Below, piece after piece: positions 1 through 5,930 of a DNA stretch of 10,321 bases (positions within the stretch are counted from its first letter, which is position 1; every line of letters starts with the position of its first letter). The notes beneath the pieces are model-generated. The model ran no database searches, was not told the DNA's origin, and was given only the letters and a program-made list of their open reading frames with translations. Made by a program: the position numbers and the translations under genes. Location of the stretch: assembly GCA_021841985.1 (NCBI GenBank), contig JAKCCP010000081.1, positions 1 through 10,321 of the forward strand, read 5' to 3'. This DNA is from Pseudomonadota bacterium. GTDB taxonomy: Bacteria > Pseudomonadota > Alphaproteobacteria > Acetobacterales > Acetobacteraceae.

Positions 1-135
1 TTCAGCGCGGAAAGGAGGGCGGGCGGCGGCATATGACGCATAAAATCCATCACGCCGGATCGACGCAAGGAAAAATAAGCCGTCACCCACACTTTTGCCC
101 CTCTTACATGTTCGGCGGGACTGTCGCAAGATTGG
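1..135. other. Left-edge non-coding stretch beside transposase remnant
   Basis: I see no gene here. The stretch lies just beyond the 3' end of the decayed transposase (minus strand), so it could contain the old end of that insertion element. The segment around 89-110 (gtcacccacacttttgcccc) resembles the kind of sequence found at IS ends, but no partner inverted repeat is visible in the window, so I do not call an element boundary. Confidence 0.3.
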
Positions 136-420
136 GGGGCAAGCCGCCAGCGCGATAGGCGGGGAAGGATCGTTGGCTGGGTGGAATTTCTGTCCGAAAC
201 CGGCGCCGAGCGTGCCGTTGCGACGGGGGCAGTGAGGCTGGAGCAGGAGATCGTCGCCGCGCCGCGACCGGCGTATCTGCTGCGATTTATTCATCCGGCG
301 GTTGACCAGGAAATTGGCGGTACGGCGCGGATGCGATCGCTGCCGATCCTGGCATTCTGCACTTTGCCATTCCGCAATCGCCAGCGCAGACCCTCGATCT
401 CCCCGACGATTGTCGATTTC
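136..420 (-). pseudogene. Decayed transposase C-terminal fragment (frameshifted)
   Basis: Read on the minus strand, one frame (about 318 down to 136) gives a stretch with NRRMNKSQQIRRSRRG, then DDLLLQ, NGTLGAGFGQKF and a short tail. This resembles the C-terminal part of DDE transposases in which an RM-K-QQM-WS-RGA-LLLQ-R block is followed by an N/DGTL motif (ISKra4-like elements, from memory). A different minus frame (about 405 down to 320) gives EIEGLRWRLRNGKVQNA, reminiscent of the E-IKW-LWHGNV-xAL block that lies upstream in such transposases. The order is right but the frame changes near 310-325, and the key Trp and the LLLQVR block are altered. There is no start codon, no complete ORF and no clear terminal repeats. 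I therefore infer an old, non-functional remnant. The family name is tentative. Confidence 0.5.
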
Positions 421-577
421 GCTGCCGCACGTTACCGATCCTGACTGCCAGTTGCCACTCCCCATCTCACAGGGCCGTGAGTGCTGCCAAACTGTCAGCC
501 GATCCGACGAACGCTATATCCCCTCCAGAGGCAAAGCCCTGGCGGTTTTATGGGCGCATTTGTTCCCCAACGCTTCC

Positions 578-1255
578 CTAGCCGAGGCTAATCGGCTGGT
601 CGGGAAAGCAGAGCTGGTCGCGATCGCGCCAGTTCGGGCGGACATAGTTGATTTCCATCAGCCGGCGCACGCCGTCGATCGGGCGCGGATCGAAACCGTG
701 CCAAGTGTTGTTGCCGGGGATGAAGATCACGGCGCTGTCGAATTCGGCCGAGGAGCGCCCGACCCAACGACGCTCGGCGTCATAGATATCGGTGCCCCAC
801 CCCTCGGCATCTGGTCCGGTGCAGAGATAGATGACCATCGAGAAGAGTTTTTCGGGGATATCGCAGTGTGGCTCCAGCCAGGCGCCATCGAGATCCTGGA
901 TATATTCGATGCGGAGAAAACTGCCCTCCACCTCGACGCCGCAGGTTTCGGCGAAGCTGCGGGCAACCTCGGGTCGCTGCAAAGCCACGGCGAGCATGGC
1001 GCAAGGGGCGTAGCGGGCGATCCGCTGGGGTGTGAAAAAACTGCGTTGTGCATTGAAGGAAGCGCGGGTGCCATCGAGATGGCGCACCTGCGGGGGGGCG
1101 ATCGGCAGGCTCAGAATGCCGACGCAGGCCGCTTCGGGCAGGACATCGCGGAGCAGCCAGTGGCGATAAGGGGTCTCCTCGCGCCGCGCGGTTTGCAGTG
1201 CCGAGACGAAATGTCGCGCCACGGATGAAGGCTGCGGCAGGGTGGGGAATTCCAT
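578..1255 (-). CDS. 2OG-Fe(II) dioxygenase (225 aa), third gene of the operon
   Basis: A soluble non-heme iron, 2-oxoglutarate-dependent oxygenase of unknown substrate. The facial-triad pattern is visible on a double-stranded beta-helix core. The HxD motif is in LEPHCDIPEKLF (H130, D132), the distal His is in NNTWHGFD (H186), and the 2OG carboxylate-binding Arg is R197 or R198 in GVRRLMEINYV. The segment WGTDIYDAERRWVGR (about 153-167) sits between the two halves, as in other small prokaryotic members. There is no signal peptide or membrane segment, so it is cytoplasmic. The ATG at 1255 has only a weak upstream GGGA. It follows the previous oxygenase gene after 73 bp on the same strand and is probably co-transcribed with it. 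All expected catalytic residues are present, so the gene looks active. A metabolite, glycan or protein substrate cannot be decided from the sequence. Confidence 0.85.
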   Translation of the reverse strand: MEFPTLPQPSSVARHFVSALQTARREETPYRHWLLRDVLPEAACVGILSLPIAPPQVRHLDGTRASFNAQRSFFTPQRIARYAPCAMLAVALQRPEVARSFAETCGVEVEGSFLRIEYIQDLDGAWLEPHCDIPEKLFSMVIYLCTGPDAEGWGTDIYDAERRWVGRSSAEFDSAVIFIPGNNTWHGFDPRPIDGVRRLMEINYVRPNWRDRDQLCFPDQPISLG

Positions 1256-1328
1256 GTTTTTATCCCGACTTTTACGAAGTGGAATGGTTCAGAACGGGAA
1301 AATCAAGCGAACATGATTCTTCAAACGC

Positions 1329-2009
1329 TCAGCCGATCCGCCGCGGCGCCCAGTCGATAATCTTGCGCAACCCCGGGACCGCTTTCGCCGTGGCGCTCAG
1401 GCTATGCCGCCAGTACTCACTTTTGACATAGCGCTCGGAATCGACATAGCAGAGCTGCAGACTCATGCGCTGGCCCTTTTGCGGCAGAAATCCATGCCAG
1501 GAATGATCGCATACCCGGAACATCAGCATGCGGCCGAATTCCGGGGCGAACTCGAAGGCGACGTCCTCGCGGTCCTTGCTGCGCAGCACGCGGAGCCGGC
1601 CACGCTCATAGGGCCATTCGCGGCTGAACCCAAGCAATACCGTAATGATTTTATGCTTCGAATCGGGATGCGCGTAGCCTTCGTTGTAATGGCCGGAAGT
1701 ATTGCCCATCATGACGATTACCGGCGGACGATTGCTGAGATCGATATCGAATTTTTCCTCGACCAGAGAACGGAACTGCGCACTCAAAAGATCATCCACG
1801 GCGGCACGAAACTGAGGGCCGTAGCGCAGGGAAGGCAGACCGTAGCTGCCGCGATCGGGAATGCGTGGGGCATCGGTGAGAACCGCATTCTTGTGGACCA
1901 GCGGGATTGCCTGCTCGACGAAGGCGTAATCATAGGGATCGTGCCGCAGTTCGGCGGCGCGGATGGCAGACGCATCGAGCAGTTTGAGAGGGGCATCGGC
2001 GAGCGACAT
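1329..2009 (-). CDS. 2OG-Fe(II) dioxygenase (226 aa), second gene of the operon
   Basis: A second non-heme iron 2-oxoglutarate oxygenase, clearly from a different subfamily than the downstream one. The metal and cosubstrate residues are recognisable: HPD in GYAHPDSKHKIITVLLGF (H114, D116), the distal His in CDHSWHGFLP (H172), and the Arg R181 in KGQRMSLQLCYV. The segment RGRLRVLRSKDREDVAFEF (about 136-154) matches the GGRLRLLRS region common in proteobacterial 2OG oxygenases. I chose the ATG at 2009 because GGAAG lies 7-8 nt upstream and the first gene ends only 14 bp away. A longer in-frame extension would lie inside that gene. No signal peptide is seen. The substrate is unknown. The tight spacing to the RidA/chorismatase-like gene argues for a common pathway or process. 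Confidence 0.86.
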   Translation of the reverse strand: MSLADAPLKLLDASAIRAAELRHDPYDYAFVEQAIPLVHKNAVLTDAPRIPDRGSYGLPSLRYGPQFRAAVDDLLSAQFRSLVEEKFDIDLSNRPPVIVMMGNTSGHYNEGYAHPDSKHKIITVLLGFSREWPYERGRLRVLRSKDREDVAFEFAPEFGRMLMFRVCDHSWHGFLPQKGQRMSLQLCYVDSERYVKSEYWRHSLSATAKAVPGLRKIIDWAPRRIG

Positions 2010-2023
2010 AGTGTTCTTCCTTG

Positions 2024-3178
2024 TCAGAAGGCCGGCAGGGCGGCGTCGGCGTGGCGTGCGATGCCGATGCCCTCGATTTCGACCAGCCAGTCGGGCCGAC
2101 ACACCGGCCCCTGGACGATCAAGGCGGGCAGATCGCCGAGCCGCTCGCGCATTGAAGCTTCAATGCGCGGGCAATCGGCGGGATCGCGCAGATAGACGAT
2201 GAGATGGCTGAGATCGTCGAGCGTTGCGTCACCCGAGCGCAGCAGCGCCGCGACATTCTCGACGGCGCGATCGAACTGGCGCAGCACGTCGCCGCGATGC
2301 ACCACCTGGCCGGCCTGATCAATGCTCGCGGTGCCGGAGATGAAATGGTGCGCCCGATCGGCGTATGCGATGCGTGTGCCGCGCTCGAAGGTGACGCCAT
2401 AATCGCGGGTTGGGCAGAGGCGGTCGAAATCGTTGAGATAGGACATCTGCTCGGGGCGGAGATCGGGCAGTGAATAGGCGTCCATCGCGACCACATCGAA
2501 GCGGTGCGCGCAGGCGCCCTCGATGCCGGTGCTGGCGATGTAATGGGTCTTCTCGGTCAGGCCGTGCTCAGCGAACAACGCGCGCCGGCTTTCTACCATG
2601 CCCTGGTAGAAGACATCGACATCCTTGAGATAGATCCAGGTGCGCACGCAATGATCGCGAAGCGATCCGCCCTGGCTGGCGAGGGCGCCGGTCAGTTCGC
2701 CGAACACCGCGCGGGTCTGTCGCTCGGGTGAGACGGGGCCGTGATCGATGGCGGCGCAAAGCCCCGTGCTCCAGAGATGGCGCCGGCCATTTTTCTCGAT
2801 CATGACGTGGTGTGGCGAAAGCCGCTGCTTGCGCAGCCCGTCGCGATGGCTCACGTGATAGGCAAGGAGCGCTAGTTTCGCGCGCGGCAATGGTGGCTGC
2901 TGGACAACCGAGACGGCAACGGGATCATCGCCATCGGCAAGAAGCGGGCTTTCGCGGAGCCGGGGCATTTGATTGAGGATATCGCTCACGAAAATGCGAC
3001 GGAACACAGCGCTTGCCGGGCTGAGCCCGTGCGCGCGGAGCGCCGCCCCATAGGCGGCTTCGACTTCCCCGAGCTGGGCGGCAAAATCGCCTTTCGCGGC
3101 AGGCGTGATCAGCAGGTAGTGTTCGGTTCCATCCACACCCTCGAAGCGGCGTTCAGCAATCGCGGTATTCTTGGGCAA
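2024..3178 (-). CDS. Triple RidA/YjgF-module protein, chorismatase-like (384 aa)
   Basis: I see three consecutive RidA/YjgF-like modules: about residues 15-108, 131-236 and 261-376. Module 1 has SDILNQMPRL (65-74). Module 2 has RTWIYL (179-184) and ASTGIEG (215-221). Module 3 has FISGTASI (279-286) and ends in CRPDWLVEIEG (360-370). The module order, total length and VEIEG ending resemble chorismatases (FkbO/Hyg5/XanB2), which are built on the YjgF fold and hydrolyse chorismate to (dihydro)hydroxybenzoates; the glutamate of the final strand is catalytic in that family (from memory). The Arg that binds the substrate carboxylate in true RidA imine deaminases (R105 in E. coli) seems absent from all three modules, so ordinary RidA activity is unlikely. 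The YxYPxxYGPR-type segment expected before module 3 of classical chorismatases is not recognisable, so the substrate may differ. First gene of an operon with two 2OG oxygenases. The start is TTG at 3178, 8 nt after GGAAGGAG. Confidence 0.75.
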   Translation of the reverse strand: MPKNTAIAERRFEGVDGTEHYLLITPAAKGDFAAQLGEVEAAYGAALRAHGLSPASAVFRRIFVSDILNQMPRLRESPLLADGDDPVAVSVVQQPPLPRAKLALLAYHVSHRDGLRKQRLSPHHVMIEKNGRRHLWSTGLCAAIDHGPVSPERQTRAVFGELTGALASQGGSLRDHCVRTWIYLKDVDVFYQGMVESRRALFAEHGLTEKTHYIASTGIEGACAHRFDVVAMDAYSLPDLRPEQMSYLNDFDRLCPTRDYGVTFERGTRIAYADRAHHFISGTASIDQAGQVVHRGDVLRQFDRAVENVAALLRSGDATLDDLSHLIVYLRDPADCPRIEASMRERLGDLPALIVQGPVCRPDWLVEIEGIGIARHADAALPAF

Positions 3179-3186
3179 ACAGGGAT

Positions 3187-3194
3187 CTCCTTCC
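3187..3194 (-). promoter_or_regulatory. Strong ribosome binding site deciding a TTG start
   Basis: On the minus strand GGAAGGAG lies 8 nt before TTG (3178-3176). The only longer in-frame candidate is a GTG at 3205, which would place this Shine-Dalgarno inside the coding region and sits inside a hairpin arm. The TTG is therefore the better start. Confidence 0.75.
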
Positions 3195-3199
3195 GGCGA

Positions 3200-3220
3200 G
3201 CCCACGCGCTAAGCGTGGGC
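3200..3220 (-). promoter_or_regulatory. 8-bp-stem hairpin in the operon leader
   Basis: GCCCACGC (3200-3207), a 5-nt loop (3208-3212) and GCGTGGGC (3213-3220) form a perfect GC-rich hairpin ending 5 nt before the ribosome binding site of the RidA/chorismatase-like gene. There is no T-run after it on either strand, so it is not an intrinsic terminator. It could be an mRNA structure affecting translation, or a DNA operator. Confidence 0.5.
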
Positions 3221-3255
3221 GGCGACAGAAGGCCTCTTTTACGCAGCACCCGTCT

Positions 3256-3269
3256 TTGATTTGGATCAA
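3256..3269. promoter_or_regulatory. FNR/FixK/DNR-type box, perfect palindrome
   Basis: TTGAT-TTGG-ATCAA matches the FNR/FixK/DNR consensus TTGAT-N4-ATCAA at every defined position. It lies about 80-90 bp upstream of the TTG start of the minus-strand operon. In alphaproteobacteria such boxes are used by low-oxygen or NO-responsive Crp/Fnr-family activators. A possible -10 on the minus strand is TAAAAG (3236-3241), but its spacing to the box is not the classical -41.5, so the geometry of activation or repression is open. Confidence 0.6.
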
Positions 3270-3298
3270 GCACAGCGGGGATTTGGATCAAACACAGC
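3258..3298. repeat. Tandem 19-bp repeat carrying two FNR-like sites
   Basis: gatttggatcaagcacagc (3258-3276) is repeated as gatttggatcaaacacagc (3280-3298), with one mismatch and a 22-bp period. The second unit carries a degenerate box GGGAT-TTGG-ATCAA (3278-3291), with the right half-site intact. A 22-bp spacing, close to two helical turns, would put two bound dimers on the same DNA face. Confidence 0.75.
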
Positions 3299-3319
3299 CG
3301 GCGGCATGAAGCAGTCTGA

Positions 3320-4492
3320 TCAGGCGCCGCGCGCCATCTGGTAGGCGAGGTTTTCGAAGCCAAGCGCCACATTCAAGGCGCTGGGATCACCAAAAGGCAG
3401 AACCTGCATCATCACCACGCCGGTAAGATGGCGGGTGCGGTCGATCCAGAAATAGGTGTTGGCGACGCCCGACCAGGAAAGACTGCCGGCGCTCCGCCCG
3501 GTGGGCAGGGGCTGGACGTTGATGAGAAAGCCGAGCCCCCATCTGAAATCAATGCCGGGTGGCGGCGGAATTTCCAGTGCCATCTGCGGCAAAACGCTAT
3601 GCACAACGCCGGCGGCGAGATCGCCCACCTGGTTTTGCGCCATCAGGGCAAAGGTTTCCGGGGCCAGAATGCGCGCGCCGTCAAGCTCGCCGCCGCGCAA
3701 AAGTGCCCGCGTGAAGCGGAGATAATCGCGCGGCGTCGCATAGATGCCATGCCCGCCGGCCTGGAATTCCGGCGCCGGCGGTGGCGCGAGCGGGATCGGC
3801 GAGAGCGCGCCATCGGGCATGCGCAGCTGCACCGCGCTGGCGCGGGCGGCGCGCGCGGGCGTGAGGCCGAACCCGGTGTCCGTCATCCCCAAGGGCGCGA
3901 GGATATTTTCCGCGATGAAAACATCGAGCGCCTGCCCACTTGCTGCCTCGACCGCACGGCCGAGCCAGTCGGTGCTGATGCCGTATTCCCAGCGTGTGCC
4001 GGGATCGAAGACCAGCGGCAGATCGAGCGCCGCGAGCTTGCCGCTGTTGACCTGGGGCATACCACTTTCGCGGATATAGCGCAGGATATCGGCATTGCCG
4101 AAATCATAGGCGTAACCCGAGGTATGGGTGAGCAGGTGTTTGAGCGTGATCGGCAGGCGAGCGGGGCGCAGACGCGGCTTGCCGGCGTCATCGAAGCCTT
4201 CGAGGACTTGTGGCGCGGCGAGTTGCGGCAGAAGCGCGCCGAGCGGGGCGTCGAGCGTGAGCTTGCCGCGCTCGACGAGCTGCATCGCCGCGACCGAGAC
4301 GATCGGCTTGGTCATCGAGGCGATCCAGAACACCGTATCGGGTGTCATGGCGGCCGCGCTCCCGATCCCGCGCGTTCCCGCCGCGCCCTCGAAAATCACC
4401 CCCCGCTCATCGCCCAAAGTCGCGGCCACACCCGGCACGTCGCCATCGGCCGTGGCCTTGTGCAGGATTTCCGCGAGCGCCGATGCACTCAC
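3320..4492 (-). CDS. Serine beta-lactamase-fold hydrolase, family VIII esterase-like, paralog 2
   Basis: A 390-residue member of the class C beta-lactamase/penicillin-binding-protein-like serine hydrolases. It has the SxxK nucleophile motif in WIASMTK (S59, K62), the second-motif tyrosine in WEYGISTDWLGR (Y170), and the third-motif region SWSGVANTYFWID (about 339-351), which replaces the KTG of true beta-lactamases. That pattern is typical of family VIII carboxylesterases and related amidases, not secreted penicillinases. There is no signal peptide, so it is probably cytoplasmic. The start is GTG at 4492, overlapping the stop of the preceding paralog as GTGA, which implies translational coupling. 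The paralog has the same length and is roughly half identical by eye, so this is a tandem duplication. The substrate is unknown (ester, lactone or amide). Confidence 0.85.
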   Translation of the reverse strand: MSASALAEILHKATADGDVPGVAATLGDERGVIFEGAAGTRGIGSAAAMTPDTVFWIASMTKPIVSVAAMQLVERGKLTLDAPLGALLPQLAAPQVLEGFDDAGKPRLRPARLPITLKHLLTHTSGYAYDFGNADILRYIRESGMPQVNSGKLAALDLPLVFDPGTRWEYGISTDWLGRAVEAASGQALDVFIAENILAPLGMTDTGFGLTPARAARASAVQLRMPDGALSPIPLAPPPAPEFQAGGHGIYATPRDYLRFTRALLRGGELDGARILAPETFALMAQNQVGDLAAGVVHSVLPQMALEIPPPPGIDFRWGLGFLINVQPLPTGRSAGSLSWSGVANTYFWIDRTRHLTGVVMMQVLPFGDPSALNVALGFENLAYQMARGA

Positions 4493-5661
4493 GACGCGTG
4501 CCCCTGATAGAGCGCTTTTTCGAAAGCGGCATAGAGCGGTACTACCTGGTGATCGGCAAAGGGCAGGATCTGGGTGAGAATGACGCCAGTGATCCCGGAC
4601 TGGCGATCGATCCAGAAATAGGTGTTGCCGAGCCCGGCCCAGGCGAGGCTGCCGGCCTTGCGGCCATGCGGCGAGTCCTCGGTGTTGATGAGAAAGCCCA
4701 AGCCCCATTTCTGGCTCATGCCGGGGAAGAAATTGACATCGTTGGAGGAATCCGGCAGCGCCGTCGGCATCACCCCGGCTTCGATGGCGCCGATGTGGTT
4801 TTGCGCCATCAACGTCACTGTTTCGGGTTGGAGGATGCGCGCGCCATCGAGCGCCCCGCCATTGAGCAGCATGCGGGTGAATTTCAGATAGTCCGGCCCG
4901 CTGCCATAGAGCCCGCCGCCGCCCATGAAGAATTCCGGCTGCTGCGGCACCTCGAAATCGATCGGCGCGAGGCCGCCCTCGGGGTTGCGCGCGTGCATGC
5001 GCGCGAGCCCCGCGCGCTGTGCCGGCGTGAGCGTGAAGCCGGTCGCGTTCATCCCGAGCGGGTCGAAAATATGCTTCCGGAAATAGACGTCGAGGCTTTC
5101 ACCCGAGGCGGTTTCAACCGCGCGGCCGACGAAATCGATGTTGATGCCATATTGCCATTTCTCGCCGGGATCGAAGGTGAGCGGCGTCTCCAGGGCCGCG
5201 TTCTGGCAGGAGATGATACCGGGCAGGCCTTTCTGCTCCATGTAGCGCCCGAGATCGGCGTTCCAGATGTCGTAGCCGAAGCCCGCGGTGTGGGTGAGCA
5301 GATGGCGGAGCGTGATCGGGCGTTTCGGCGGGCGGAGGCGCGGCTGGCCTGCGGCGTCGAACCCCTCCAGCACCTGGCGGGAGGCCAGTTCGGGAAGCAC
5401 GTCGGCGATCGGCGTATCGAGGGCCAGCTTGCCGGCCTCGACCAGCTGCATTGCCGCGACCGAGGTGATCGCCTTGGTCATCGAGGCGATCCAGAACACG
5501 CTGTCCGGCGTCATCGGATCCGCGGCGGAGATATCGCGCCGTCCGGCCGCGCCCTCGTAGATCGGCCCCTTGGCATCGGCCGCCACCGCGACGACGCCCG
5601 GCACCTCGCCCGCCGCCACTGCGCTGCGCAATAGGTTATCGATGGTCTCTGTTACCGACAT
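4489..5661 (-). CDS. Serine beta-lactamase-fold hydrolase, family VIII esterase-like, paralog 1
   Basis: A 390-residue serine hydrolase of the beta-lactamase-related family. The catalytic motifs are S60-M-T-K63, Y171 in WQYGINIDFVGR, and the WAGLGNTYFWID region (341-352). LLTHTAGFGYD (121-131) and DPLGMNATGF (200-209) are further family landmarks. There is no signal peptide or transmembrane segment. The ATG at 5661 is preceded by GGGAGGG (5666-5672), a strong Shine-Dalgarno. It is first of the tandem pair and lies 64 bp downstream of the DUF2474 gene of the cytochrome bd operon on the same strand. Read-through from the oxidase operon is likely, since I see no terminator between them. The hydrolase activity is well supported, but the substrate is not predictable. 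Annotation as a penicillinase would be misleading because the KTG motif is missing. Confidence 0.87.
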   Translation of the reverse strand: MSVTETIDNLLRSAVAAGEVPGVVAVAADAKGPIYEGAAGRRDISAADPMTPDSVFWIASMTKAITSVAAMQLVEAGKLALDTPIADVLPELASRQVLEGFDAAGQPRLRPPKRPITLRHLLTHTAGFGYDIWNADLGRYMEQKGLPGIISCQNAALETPLTFDPGEKWQYGINIDFVGRAVETASGESLDVYFRKHIFDPLGMNATGFTLTPAQRAGLARMHARNPEGGLAPIDFEVPQQPEFFMGGGGLYGSGPDYLKFTRMLLNGGALDGARILQPETVTLMAQNHIGAIEAGVMPTALPDSSNDVNFFPGMSQKWGLGFLINTEDSPHGRKAGSLAWAGLGNTYFWIDRQSGITGVILTQILPFADHQVVPLYAAFEKALYQGHAS

Positions 5662-5725
5662 TTTTCCCTCCCGTTTGATGGCCGCTCACCCGCGGTTAGC
5701 CCCACGCCGGCCCGGCATCAGGCGA

Positions 5726-5833
5726 TCATAGCCCCTTGCCGGTCAATACCCATCGTATCACGCCGGCCACCAAAATGGTCACGCCCGCGCCCGCCGCCCA
5801 CAACGCGACAAACCAGAAAAGCCGCCGTGGCAT
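5726..5833 (-). CDS. DUF2474-type small membrane protein of the CIO oxidase (35 aa)
   Basis: A very short ORF that starts MPRRLFWFVALWAAGAG and continues through a hydrophobic stretch to IRWVLTGKGL. There is a positively charged N-terminus and a single transmembrane helix of about residues 6-27. This matches the DUF2474 peptides encoded directly after cioB in many cyanide-insensitive bd oxidase operons. They are thought, by analogy to CydX of E. coli, to be an accessory subunit of the oxidase. It lies 97 bp downstream of cydB on the same strand. The ribosome binding site is weak. The ATG overlaps by one base (TGATG) the stop of a possible 16-codon ORF (5883-5833), so translation could be coupled. 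Too small for most gene finders. Confidence 0.75.
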   Translation of the reverse strand: MPRRLFWFVALWAAGAGVTILVAGVIRWVLTGKGL

Positions 5834-5930
5834 CAGCGCCTGAAACTCAATCGCACTTGAAGAAGAATATCCGCTGAAAACATTGTTTTTTTCCGATCAA
5901 TTCCGGGCGCTCGGGCAGGTTTTTTCAAAC

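Noticed and set aside
181..444. Plus-strand 87-aa ORF at the left end
   Set aside because: It shows no family resemblance and lies opposite a better-supported, decayed transposase reading on the minus strand.
525..556. Hairpin followed by TTTT on the plus strand (CCAGAGGC...GCCCTGG, then CGGTTTT) as a terminator
   Set aside because: The stem has a bulge, the T-run is short, and there is no plus-strand gene upstream for it to terminate.
580..597. Inverted repeat AGCCGA/TCGGCT at the end of the 225-aa oxygenase gene as a terminator
   Set aside because: The stem is only 6 bp with a 6-nt loop overlapping the stop codon, and no T-run follows on the minus strand.
302..1228. Long plus-strand ORF opposite the 225-aa oxygenase
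   Set aside because: It is antisense to a gene with clear catalytic motifs, has no family resemblance and no ribosome binding site. Long mirror ORFs are expected in GC-rich coding DNA.
2010..2102. N-terminal extension of the 226-aa oxygenase to 2102
   Set aside because: The extra residues are Arg/Pro-rich, overlap the end of the upstream gene and lack a ribosome binding site. The ATG at 2009 has one.
3203..3205. GTG at 3205 as the start of the RidA/chorismatase-like gene
   Set aside because: It lies in a hairpin arm and would place the strong GGAAGGAG inside the coding sequence. The TTG at 3178 has ideal spacing to that site.
3428..5634. Long plus-strand ORFs (3428-4507, 4342-5634) opposite the two hydrolases
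   Set aside because: Their compositions are rich in Arg, Glu, Asp, His and Gly without recognisable domains, and they occur at the same relative place in both paralogs. They are antisense shadows of the duplicated genes.
3320..5661. The serine hydrolase pair as true antibiotic-resistance beta-lactamases
   Set aside because: There is no signal peptide, and W-x-G-x-x-NT replaces the KTG motif. Both fit esterase-type relatives better.
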